A stretch of 64,000 bases of DNA from Gaiellasilicea sp963802765 (GTDB lineage Bacteria > Actinomycetota > Thermoleophilia > Gaiellales > Gaiellaceae): contig CAWDJZ010000007.1 of assembly GCA_963802765.1 (NCBI GenBank), positions 682,001-746,000 of the forward strand. Direction: 5' to 3'. Positions 32,542 to 39,508 of the stretch are shown in pieces. Under the pieces are notes generated by a model, which was given only the letters and a program-made list of their open reading frames with translations, was not told the DNA's origin and made no database searches. How positions within the stretch are numbered: the first letter of the stretch is position 1; every line of letters begins with the position of its first letter. A program made the translations under genes and the position numbers.

Positions 32542-33818
32542 GCCGCGGCCTCGACGGGCTCTGTCACAGGCTCCGCCTCGGGCGGCGGCTGCAGCGCCGG
32601 GCTTGCGTACGGGTAGTGGTCGGTGACGACGAACCAGTAGGCGTTCGTCTGGGCGTGGTAGCGGATCGCCATCGCGCCGAGGTTCCGCAGCCCGGTCGGC
32701 ATCCGGCCGGTCACGAGCGACGCGAACCAGCCGAAGAAGCCGGCCACCGCGAGCGCGCCGCCGAGCGCGCCTGCGACGAAGAGCGCCGGGATGACGAGGA
32801 AGATGCGGAAGAGCGTGATCCAGCGGTTCTGGCGCTCCGCCTCGCCGATCGTGATGTCGACCGGGTACCCCGGCTCTCCCGTGAAGCCGGGGAAGGGGTT
32901 CGCGACGAGGAACAGGAAGGCGAACACGTGCGCGGTGTAGCGGACGTACGCGGCGAGGAAGCGGTGCAGCGCCTCGGCGGAGCGGCCGCGGACGAGCGCG
33001 ACGAGCCCGTTTGCGATCGCGGCGAAGAACGCCGCAATGGTCCAGAGGACGAGCCAGACGAGGTGGGGCAGGGACAGCAGGAGCCGGAAGAGGACGGTCA
33101 GGCGCGAGCGACGGCCGTCGTCGTCGAGCACGAGGTGGACCGGGTGCGGACGGAGGCTCCAGGCGGGGCCGATCTCGTCCGGGTCGGAGTTCGGGTAGCG
33201 GTCGGTGAGGAGCAGGCCGTAGGCGTACGCCTGCGCGCCGTAGCCGATTCCGTAGGCCGCGAGGTCGCGCAGCCCGTTCGGCATCCGGCCGCGCGCGAGC
33301 GACGCGAACCAGCCGAGGAAGGCACAGGTCGCGGCGATCCCGACGAAGGTGCCGGTCCATTTCGGATCGCCGGAGTCCTGACTCGCCTGCGCGCCGCCGC
33401 CGCCACCGCTCGTGCTCCAGCCGAGGATGCCCGCGAGGATCAGTGCTGGGAGCGCGAGGAAGAGACGCAGCAGAATCGTCCAGCGCTTCTGCGGTGCGGG
33501 CTCCTCCGGGAGCGCGACGTCGACCGGATAGCCGGGCGCGCCGGTGAAGCTCGGATACGGGTTCGCCGCGAGCGTCACGTACGCACCGAGGTGCGTCACG
33601 TAGCGCACGTAGGCGGACAAGAAGCCGTGGAGGCCTGCCGGCACGCGCGTGGTGAAGAGCGCGGCGAACCAGGCGGCGATCGCCGCGAAGAACGTGGCGA
33701 CCGACCAGAGGATCAGCCAGATGAAGTGCGGGATCGCCAGGAGCAGGCGGAAGAAGACGGTGAGGCGCGAGCGCCGCAGGTCGTCGGCGACGGCGAACCG
33801 GACGGGGTGGTCGTCCAT
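32538..33818 (-). CDS. DUF4389 membrane protein, internally duplicated
   Basis: This 426-residue protein is two related halves. Each has a HPV-x-F/L start, then RRSRLTVFFRLLLAIPHFIW or RRSRLTVLFRLLLSLPHLVW, then RYVTHLGAYVTLAANPYPSF or RYTAHVFAFLFLVANPFPGF, then GAPGYPVDVAL or GEPGYPVDITI, ending in a four-helix segment with GRMPNGLRDL or GRMPTGLRNL. DUF4389 proteins are membrane proteins of unknown role. A leaderless promoter (TAGACT 7 nt upstream) drives it together with the M48 protease, so the pair may work together at the membrane. Confidence 0.82.
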   Translation of the reverse strand: MDDHPVRFAVADDLRRSRLTVFFRLLLAIPHFIWLILWSVATFFAAIAAWFAALFTTRVPAGLHGFLSAYVRYVTHLGAYVTLAANPYPSFTGAPGYPVDVALPEEPAPQKRWTILLRLFLALPALILAGILGWSTSGGGGGAQASQDSGDPKWTGTFVGIAATCAFLGWFASLARGRMPNGLRDLAAYGIGYGAQAYAYGLLLTDRYPNSDPDEIGPAWSLRPHPVHLVLDDDGRRSRLTVLFRLLLSLPHLVWLVLWTIAAFFAAIANGLVALVRGRSAEALHRFLAAYVRYTAHVFAFLFLVANPFPGFTGEPGYPVDITIGEAERQNRWITLFRIFLVIPALFVAGALGGALAVAGFFGWFASLVTGRMPTGLRNLGAMAIRYHAQTNAYWFVVTDHYPYASPALQPPPEAEPVTEPVEAAA

Positions 33819-33825
33819 CGGCAGG

Positions 33826-33835
33826 AGTCTACGAT
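33826..33835. promoter_or_regulatory. Bidirectional promoter: overlapping -10 boxes in AGTCTACGAT
   Basis: On the plus strand TACGAT (33830-33835) ends 6 nt before ATG 33842. On the minus strand TAGACT (33831-33826) ends 7 nt before ATG 33818. The two hexamers share the central TA, and both transcripts would be leaderless. Confidence 0.6.
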
Positions 33836-33841
33836 CCGCGC

Positions 33842-34768
33842 ATGCCGGTGACCCGCGATGACGTGCTCGCCGCCGCCGAGCGCATCCGCGGACGGGTCCA
33901 CCGCACGCCGACGTTCAGCTCGCGCACGCTCGGAGACGAGGTGTGGTTGAAGGCCGAGCTCTTCCAGAAGACGGGCTCGTTCAAGCCGCGCGGGGTGCTG
34001 AACAAGCTCGGCTCGCTCTCGGAGGAGGAGCGGGCGCGCGGCGTGATCGGGATCTCGGCCGGCAACCATGCCCAGGCGCTCGCGTGGGGCGCCGCCGCGG
34101 AGGGGCTCGACTGCCTTGTCGTCATGTGGCGCGGCGCGAGCGAAGCGAAGATCGCGGCGACCCGAGGCTACGGTTCGGCCGTCGACCTCGAGGCCACAGA
34201 CCCGGCCTCGGCGTTCGTGCGGCTCGAGTCGCTCATCGCCGAGACGGGTCGGACGCTCGTGCACCCGTTCGAGGATCCGCTCGTCCTTGCCGGGCAGGGG
34301 ACAGTCGCGCTCGAGCTGCTCGAGGACGCTCCCAAGATCGAGACGCTCGTCGTCCCGGTCGGCGGCGGCGGGTTGGTCGCGGGCATCGCGGCCGCAGCCC
34401 CTGACCGGAGCGTGCTCGCAGTCGAACCGGACCGCTCCACGGCAATGCACGACGCTCTCGCGGCCGGCCGCTCCGTTCCTGTCACGCCCGACTCGATCGC
34501 GGACGGGCTCTCGGCGCCGTTCGCCGGAGCGAACGCGCTGGCCGTGCTGCAGGCGCACGACGTCGAGAGCGTGCTCGTCACGGAGGAGGAGATCCGGGAA
34601 GGATTCCGGTTCCTCTACGAGCGGGCCAAGCTGGCATGCGAACCTGCCGCCGCGGTGGGGGTGGCGGCCGTGCTTGCAGGGAAAGTCGGCGACGGAGCGA
34701 TCGGCGTTGTTGTCTCTGGAGGAAACGTAGACCCCCAAACTGCCTCTGCTATCCTGGCCCGGCGATGA
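33842..34768 (+). CDS. PLP-dependent threonine/serine dehydratase family enzyme
   Basis: This 308-residue fold-type II PLP enzyme has the Schiff-base Lys in KTGSFKPRG, the substrate/phosphate loop SAGNHAQALAWGA, the glycine-rich PVGGGGLVAGIA and a final VVSGGNVD. There is no C-terminal ACT regulatory domain, so it resembles catabolic threonine deaminase or serine racemase-type enzymes rather than IlvA. Reaction: deamination of threonine/serine to 2-oxobutyrate/pyruvate, or racemisation. It is coupled to rpmE by a 4-bp ATGA overlap, although rpmE also has its own -10 box. Confidence 0.85.
   Translation: MPVTRDDVLAAAERIRGRVHRTPTFSSRTLGDEVWLKAELFQKTGSFKPRGVLNKLGSLSEEERARGVIGISAGNHAQALAWGAAAEGLDCLVVMWRGASEAKIAATRGYGSAVDLEATDPASAFVRLESLIAETGRTLVHPFEDPLVLAGQGTVALELLEDAPKIETLVVPVGGGGLVAGIAAAAPDRSVLAVEPDRSTAMHDALAAGRSVPVTPDSIADGLSAPFAGANALAVLQAHDVESVLVTEEEIREGFRFLYERAKLACEPAAAVGVAAVLAGKVGDGAIGVVVSGGNVDPQTASAILARR
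34750..34755 (+). promoter_or_regulatory. -10 box TATCCT for rpmE
   Basis: TATCCT lies inside the 3' end of the dehydratase gene and ends 9 nt before ATG 34765, giving rpmE an internal leaderless promoter. Confidence 0.5.
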
Positions 34769-34983
34769 AGACTGGAATTCATCCCGAGTACATGTCGACG
34801 CACGTTCGCTGCTCGTGCGGAAACGAGTTCGAGACTCGCTCGACGCAGGCGGAGATTCACGTCGACGTCTGCTCGGCCTGCCACCCGTTCTACACGGGCA
34901 AGCAGAAGCTGATGGACTCCGGCGGTCGGGTCGAGCGCTTCCAGCGTCGGCTGGAGAAGGCCGGCGGCGCGCGCCGCGGCTAG
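34765..34983 (+). CDS. rpmE: 50S ribosomal protein L31 (zinc-binding C+ type)
   Basis: This 72-residue L31 starts MKTGIHPEYMSTHVRCSCGNEF and continues VDVCSACHPFYTGKQKLMDSGGRVERF (abridged). The paired Cys (CSCG and CSAC) are the zinc-binding C+ form rather than the zinc-free paralogue. Longer upstream readings are rejected. The order rpmE-DUF1385-...-prfA-prmC-tsaC is conserved in many Gram-positive genomes. Confidence 0.96.
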   Translation: MKTGIHPEYMSTHVRCSCGNEFETRSTQAEIHVDVCSACHPFYTGKQKLMDSGGRVERFQRRLEKAGGARRG

Positions 34984-34992
34984 CCACTCGCG

Positions 34993-35910
34993 TTGAGCAA
35001 CAACATCGGAGGGCAGGCCGTCCTCGAGGGCGTGATGATGCGCAGCCCCTCGAAGTGGGCCGTCGCCGTCCGCAAGCCCGACGGTGAGATCGCCGAGGTC
35101 GTCCAGGACATCACCTCGCCGATGGCGAAGCGGCCCATTTTCCGGCTGCCGGTCATCCGGGGCGTGATCGCGCTCGGCGAGTCGCTCGCGATCGGCTTCC
35201 GCGCCCTCGCCATCTCCGCGAACTACGCCGCCCAGGATCCGGACGCGACCGAAGGCGAGGTGAAGACAGAGATCACTCGCGGCCAACTCGTGTTCTCGTT
35301 CGCGATCGCGATCGGCTTCGCGCTGATGCTCTTCAAGGTGACGCCCGCGTTGCTCACGAGCTGGCTCCCGATCGACACGACCGGCTCGTTCGTCGTGATC
35401 GAGGGCGTGATCCGCGTGTGCATCTTCCTCGCCTACCTGCTCCTGATCTCGCTCCTGCCCGACCTGCGCCGCGTGTTCCAGTACCACGCGGCCGAGCACA
35501 AGGCGATCAACGCCTTCGAGGCGGGGGAGGAGCTCACGCCGGAACGCGTGCAGAAGTTCAGCTTGATCCACCCGCGTTGCGGGACCGCGTTTTTGCTCTG
35601 GGTGATGGTGATCGGCATCTTCGTCTTCGCCTTCGTCGGCCAGCCGCCGTGGTACTGGCTGATCCTGAGCCGGATCCTGCTCCTGCCGCTGATCGCGGGG
35701 ATCGCCTACGAGCTGATCCGCTTCGCCGGGCGTCATCAGGACAACGTGATCCTGATGACGCTGCTCGCACCCGGACTGTGGCTCCAGCGGCTGACGACCC
35801 GGGAGCCGTCGCTCGACCAGATCGAGGTCTCGATCCGCGCGCTCCAGGAGGTGCTCCGCCGCGAAGGCGGGATCACCCAGGAGGAGCGCAAGGTCGAGGT
35901 CATGGCCTAG
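34993..35910 (+). CDS. DUF1385 family membrane protein
   Basis: This 305-residue protein has GGQAVLEGVMMRSPSKWAVAVRKPDG at the start (abridged; the VMMR is typical), several membrane segments, and the conserved cytoplasmic loop RRVFQYHAAEHKAINAFEAG with HAAEHK, then HPRCGTAFLL and GRHQDNVILMTLLAPGLWLQ. DUF1385 is a membrane family of unknown function almost always found beside rpmE and prfA. It starts with TTG at 34993, 9 bp after rpmE. Possible metal or nucleotide ligand through HAAEHK/HPRCG; inference only. Confidence 0.9.
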   Translation: MSNNIGGQAVLEGVMMRSPSKWAVAVRKPDGEIAEVVQDITSPMAKRPIFRLPVIRGVIALGESLAIGFRALAISANYAAQDPDATEGEVKTEITRGQLVFSFAIAIGFALMLFKVTPALLTSWLPIDTTGSFVVIEGVIRVCIFLAYLLLISLLPDLRRVFQYHAAEHKAINAFEAGEELTPERVQKFSLIHPRCGTAFLLWVMVIGIFVFAFVGQPPWYWLILSRILLLPLIAGIAYELIRFAGRHQDNVILMTLLAPGLWLQRLTTREPSLDQIEVSIRALQEVLRREGGITQEERKVEVMA

Positions 35911-35934
35911 CTCTCCTCGCCGTCGCGCATCCGT

Positions 35935-35940
35935 TAGCGT
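35935..35940 (+). promoter_or_regulatory. -10 box TAGCGT and ribosome-binding site for the OsmC gene
   Basis: TAGCGT at 35935-35940 gives a ~30-nt leader; AGGAGGG at 35964-35970 is a strong Shine-Dalgarno sequence that fixes ATG 35978 over the in-frame TTG three bases earlier. Confidence 0.45.
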
Positions 35941-35977
35941 GCGGGCGCGGAACCAGTCGAGGTAGGAGGGAGATTTG

Positions 35978-36415
35978 ATGGCTGAGCGCCGGGCATCGGT
36001 GACCTGGAACGGCGACCTGCTGGGCGGGTCGGGGACGATCGACGAGGTCGGCTCGGGGGCCTTCGGGCCGCTCGACGTGACGTGGGCGGCGCGGACGGAG
36101 GACCAGTCGGGCGGCCGGACGAGCCCCGAGGAGCTGATCGCGGCCGCGCATGCTTCCTGCTTTTCGATGGCGCTCGCACACGGGCTCGCCCAGGCAGGGA
36201 ACGCGCCCGAGCGGCTGTCGACGTCGGCGGCGGTCACGTTCGTGCCCGGGACCGGGGTCACCGCGATCGCGCTCGCGGTTCGCGGTCGGGTGCCGGGGCT
36301 CGACGCGGACGGCTTCCGCGAAGCGGCCGAGGAAGCCAAGGTCGGCTGCCCCGTCTCGAAGGCGCTCGCGGCCGTGCCCGAGATCACGCTCGACGCCTCG
36401 CTCGAGGAGGAGTAG
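35978..36415 (+). CDS. OsmC-family peroxiredoxin-like protein
   Basis: This 145-residue OsmC protein is the organic-hydroperoxide-reducing type: SVTWNGDLLGGSGTI, then the first redox Cys in AAAHASCFSMALAHGL, the second in AKVGCPVSKAL, and a conserved TSPEELIAAAHA. The two Cys form a disulfide after peroxide reduction. Members are small dimers in the cytosol. It is a single gene with its own promoter and ends convergently against the RAYT transposase. Confidence 0.88.
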   Translation: MAERRASVTWNGDLLGGSGTIDEVGSGAFGPLDVTWAARTEDQSGGRTSPEELIAAAHASCFSMALAHGLAQAGNAPERLSTSAAVTFVPGTGVTAIALAVRGRVPGLDADGFREAAEEAKVGCPVSKALAAVPEITLDASLEEE

Positions 36416-36843
36416 CGGCTCCAGCTCCACGGCCAGTCTGCGGCGCGCTCGCACAGGCGCGCCCGCACCGGGTTGGCGAGCACGTACGAGCAGGTTGTGC
36501 GGAGATGATCGTCGTCACGCACTTGCCAGAGGGCGAAGCGGTCGCCCCAGAGATGGCCACTCCGACCGTATTTCTCGTTGAACTCCTGCGCGTAGACGCC
36601 GTTGACGCGGTGGAGCGCGCGCGAGAGGAGGTCGCGGAGGCACTCGACGACGAAGTGGTAGTGATTCGGCATCAGGCAGAGCGCGTGGACGTGGAGGGCG
36701 TGCTCCTCGACCGCCCGCCAGAGCTGTGTGAGAAAGCGCCGCCCGTCCTCTCCGTCCCGGAAGACCGCCTGCCGCGCGACGCCGCGCGTGGTCACGTGCC
36801 AGACGCCGTAGGGAGGAAAGGTCGAGCGCCGCAGACGAGCCAT
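36403..36843 (-). CDS. REP-associated tyrosine transposase (RAYT, Y1_Tnp/IS200-like)
   Basis: This ~147-residue Y1 transposase starts MARLRRSTFPPYGVWHVTTR. The HUH metal motif is in CLMPNHYHFVVE, the catalytic Tyr is in RVNGVYAQEFN followed by GRSGHLWGDRFA, and the ending YVLANPVRA...DWPWS is typical. RAYTs act on REP palindromes and do not move as autonomous insertion sequences. The 75-bp repeat at 36882-36956 lies 39 bp upstream of its start, with a second copy at 18925. The frame stays open past the expected end (into 34615), so the 3' end given here is estimated; a one-base insertion or a decayed stop could explain this. Confidence 0.85.
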
Positions 36844-36881
36844 CCAAACACCGTACGGGCGCCGCGATCGCCCAACGCCGG

Positions 36882-36956
36882 CTGTGGACAAACTGGCACT
36901 GAATTGTTGCGCGCGGACACGCCGCAGCGGGACATGTCCGGGGACAGTCCCCGGAC
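36882..36956 (+). repeat. 75-bp REP-like element, copy B (beside the RAYT gene)
   Basis: It starts CTGTGGACAAA, contains CTGAATTGTTG and GCGCGGACACG, a 10-bp palindrome GGACATGTCC (36930-36939) and ends in the 21-bp palindrome GTCCGGGGAC-A-GTCCCCGGAC (36936-36956). It is 80% identical over all 75 bp, with no gaps, to the reverse complement of copy A, and the palindrome arms are fully conserved. Placement just upstream of the RAYT start is where RAYT-associated repeats normally lie. Confidence 0.87.
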
Positions 36957-37031
36957 GTGTGCGCGACGGCCACGGCATTTCGGGGCATGGCGGACAGGGG
37001 CCGCGGCTCACGTCCCGCGGCGTCGCTCCAC

Positions 37032-37037
37032 TACCCT
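37032..37037 (+). promoter_or_regulatory. -10 box TACCCT for prfA
   Basis: TACCCT ends 6 nt before GTG 37044; no Shine-Dalgarno sequence, so leaderless. This decides the start over longer in-frame readings. Confidence 0.5.
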
Positions 37038-37043
37038 ACGAGC

Positions 37044-38084
37044 GTGGCAGCAACGATCGAGAGCCTCGTCGACGACCTCGAGCGCTCCTACACCGAGGTG
37101 CAGGAGCGGATGGCCAACCCTGCCGTCTACAACGATCGCAGGGAGGCGGCCGAGGTCGGCCGGCGCCTGAAGGAGCTGGAGACGCCGTACCGCCTCGCGC
37201 GGGAGTGGCGCGAGGCGCGCGACGACGTCGTCACGGCCCGAGAGGACCCGGACTTGCGGGAGCTCGTCGTCGAGTCGGAGCAGCGGCTGGCCGAGCTCGA
37301 GGAGGAGCTGAAGCTCGCGCTCGTGGAGCGGGATCCCGCCGATCAGAAGGACGTGATCGTCGAGATCCGTCAGGGCGTTGGGGGCGACGAGGCCGCGATC
37401 TGGGCCGGCGACGTGCTCCGGATGCTCACCCGCTACGCCGAGAGCCGCGGCTTCAAGACGGAGCTCCTCTCCGCGAACGAGAGCGAGACGGGAGGCTTCA
37501 AGGAGGTCGTCTTCGCCGTCAAGGGCGACGGCGCGTACTCCGTCTTCAAGTACGAAGGCGGCACGCACCGAGTCCAGCGCGTGCCCGAGACGGAGTCGCA
37601 GGGCCGCATCCACACGTCGACCGCAACCGTCGCTGTCATGCCGGAGGTCGAGGAGATCGACGTCGGCCTGGACGAGAACGACCTCAAGATCGACGTCTAC
37701 CGCTCGACGGGTCCGGGGGGCCAGAGCGTGAACACGACCGATTCGGCCGTGCGGATCACGCACCTGCCGACCGGGATCGTCGTCGCGATGCAGGACGAGA
37801 AGTCGCAGCTCCAGAACAAGGCGAAGGCGATGCGCGTGCTGCGCGCGCGCCTGTACGAGGCGGAGCGAGAGCGCCAGCAGGCCGAGCTGTCGGCGGCGCG
37901 GAAGTCCCAGATCGGCTCCGGCGAGCGTGCGGAGAAGATCCGGACATACAACTATCCGGACAGCCGGGCCACCGATCACCGCGTCAAGGTGACGGTGAAC
38001 CTGGAGAAGGTGCTCCCGGGCGGGCTGGACGACTTCACCGAGGCGCTCCAGGCCGAGGACCGGCGGCGCGCGCTCGAGGGATGA
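37044..38084 (+). CDS. prfA: Peptide chain release factor 1
   Basis: This 346-residue RF1 terminates translation at UAA and UAG. Catalytic GGQ at residues 225-227 lies in STGPGGQSVN; the preceding RVPETESQGRIHTSTATVAV (20 residues) and following TDSAVRITHLPTGI match the family; the N-terminal domain begins IESLVDDLERSYTEVQERM (abridged). RF1 rather than RF2 is shown by the absence of the in-frame UGA frameshift site and by linkage to prmC. Start GTG 37044 follows the -10 box. It overlaps prmC by 4 bp. Confidence 0.95.
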   Translation: MAATIESLVDDLERSYTEVQERMANPAVYNDRREAAEVGRRLKELETPYRLAREWREARDDVVTAREDPDLRELVVESEQRLAELEEELKLALVERDPADQKDVIVEIRQGVGGDEAAIWAGDVLRMLTRYAESRGFKTELLSANESETGGFKEVVFAVKGDGAYSVFKYEGGTHRVQRVPETESQGRIHTSTATVAVMPEVEEIDVGLDENDLKIDVYRSTGPGGQSVNTTDSAVRITHLPTGIVVAMQDEKSQLQNKAKAMRVLRARLYEAERERQQAELSAARKSQIGSGERAEKIRTYNYPDSRATDHRVKVTVNLEKVLPGGLDDFTEALQAEDRRRALEG

Positions 38085-38905
38085 CCGTCGGCGACGTGCT
38101 CCGGGCGGCGACGGAGCAGCTCGGACAGACGTCGGAGACGGCACGGCTCGACGCGGAGCTCCTGCTCGCGCACACGCTCGGCCGGCAGCGAATCGAGCTT
38201 TACACCGACTTCGAACGGCCCCTGAACGGCGACGAGCTGGACGAGTACCGCGTGCTCGTCGCTCGCCGGGCGTCTCGTGAGCCGGTCGCCTACATCCTCG
38301 GCGAATGGGGGTTTCGACGGCTCACGCTTGCGTGCGATCGGCGGGCGTTGATTCCACGGCCCGAGACCGAGATCGTGGTCGAGCGCGCCCTCGCGCACAT
38401 TCGCGGCATCGAGACTCCGCGTGTCCTCGACGTCGGCACCGGGACGGGCGCGATCGCACTCGCGATCGCGGACGAACATCCCGGGTCGAGGGTGACGGCG
38501 ATCGACGTCTCGGGCGACGCGCTCGCGCTCGCGCGTGAGAACGCGGCCCGGACCGGCCTCGCGGTCGAGCTGCGGGAGCACGACCTGCGCGAGGGGCTGC
38601 CCGACGGGCCGTACGACCTCGTTGTCTCGAACCCGCCGTACGTCGAGCCTGAGGACCTGTCCACGCTGATGCCGGACGTGCGTGAGTACGAGCCGCACGT
38701 CGCGCTCGTGGGCAGTGGCGCCACCGACGCGGTCGCGCGGGCGGCGCTCGACGTGCTTCGGCCCGACGGTCGGCTCGTTGTCGAAGTGGGCGACGGCCAG
38801 GCGACTGCAACGGCCGCATTGCTCGGGGAGCTCGGGTACGCGGACGTGCGCACGACCCCCGACCTGACCGGGCGTGAGCGAGTCGTCGAGGGACGCCGTG
38901 ACTGA
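38081..38905 (+). CDS. prmC: Release-factor glutamine N5-methyltransferase
   Basis: This 274-residue enzyme methylates the GGQ glutamine of release factors. An N-terminal helical domain (ETARLDAELLLAHTL) precedes the Rossmann domain: LIPRPETEIVVERAL, SAM motif VLDVGTGTGAIALAIA, and the catalytic NPPY in VVSNPPYVEPEDL, which hydrogen-bonds the target glutamine. It is translationally coupled to its substrate gene prfA (ATGA). Confidence 0.95.
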   Translation: MTVGDVLRAATEQLGQTSETARLDAELLLAHTLGRQRIELYTDFERPLNGDELDEYRVLVARRASREPVAYILGEWGFRRLTLACDRRALIPRPETEIVVERALAHIRGIETPRVLDVGTGTGAIALAIADEHPGSRVTAIDVSGDALALARENAARTGLAVELREHDLREGLPDGPYDLVVSNPPYVEPEDLSTLMPDVREYEPHVALVGSGATDAVARAALDVLRPDGRLVVEVGDGQATATAALLGELGYADVRTTPDLTGRERVVEGRRD

Positions 38906-39497
38906 GGTCGAAGCGGCGGCGGCGGCGATCCGCGCCGGCCGGCTCGCGATCGTGCCCACGGACACCGTCTACGGCCTCGCGACAACCCCGTACTCCGAAG
39001 GGCCGGTGCGGCGGCTCTACCGGGCGAAGGGGCGCGACGAGCTTCAGCCGACCGCCCTCGTCGCGGCCAACCTCGAGGTGCTGCTCGAGTGCGTGCCGGA
39101 GCTGGAGGGTCGAGCGGCGCAGATCGCGCGGGCGCTGCTGCCGGGCCCGTACACGCTCGTCCTCGAGAATCCCGCTCGTCGTTTCGCCTGGCTGAACGGC
39201 GCGAGCCCGGGCACGATCGGCGTCCGCGTTCCCGACGTCGACGGGGTCGCGAAGGCGCTGCTCGACAGCGTGGGCGCTGTCGCCGCGACGAGCGCGAACC
39301 TGCCCGGCGGGCCCGACCCGAGGAGGCTCGAGGAGGTGCCCGAGCCGATCCGTGCCGCCGCGGTCGAGCTGGACGGCGGCGAGCTGCCCGGCACCGCGTC
39401 CACGGTGATCGACTTCACGGGCGCCGAGCCGCGCGTGCTCCGTGAGGGCGCCGCGCCGTCCGACGAGGCGCTCCGGACCATCGCGTCAGTGGTCTAG
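38898..39497 (+). CDS. tsaC: Threonylcarbamoyl-AMP synthase
   Basis: This 199-residue Sua5/YciO/YrdC-domain enzyme makes threonylcarbamoyl-AMP for the t6A37 modification of ANN-decoding tRNAs. Motifs: IPVPTDTVYGLATTP-like (here IVPTDTVYGLATTP), RLYRAKGRDELQPTAL (KxR binding site), LLPGPYTLVLEN, GTIGVRVPD and ATSANLPGG. The GTG at 38898 is preferred, as it overlaps the prmC stop by 8 bp; GTG 38874 would add eight residues. Lacks the C-terminal Sua5 domain. Confidence 0.92.
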   Translation: MTEVEAAAAAIRAGRLAIVPTDTVYGLATTPYSEGPVRRLYRAKGRDELQPTALVAANLEVLLECVPELEGRAAQIARALLPGPYTLVLENPARRFAWLNGASPGTIGVRVPDVDGVAKALLDSVGAVAATSANLPGGPDPRRLEEVPEPIRAAAVELDGGELPGTASTVIDFTGAEPRVLREGAAPSDEALRTIASVV

Positions 39498-39500
39498 CAT
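39495..39500 (+). promoter_or_regulatory. -10 box TAGCAT for the glyA operon
   Basis: TAGCAT overlaps the tsaC stop codon and ends 8 nt before ATG 39509, a leaderless arrangement. Confidence 0.5.
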
Positions 39501-39508
39501 CCTCGGCG

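Noticed and set aside
36403..36956. A complete IS200-type insertion sequence
   Set aside because: No left/right subterminal hairpin pair bounding the gene was seen; the gene has the RAYT-type ending and a REP-like element, not IS ends.
34615..37011. A single 798-residue minus-strand protein covering the RAYT gene and antisense to OsmC and DUF1385
   Set aside because: Only the first ~147 residues after ATG 36843 resemble a known family; the rest is the reverse reading of real genes.
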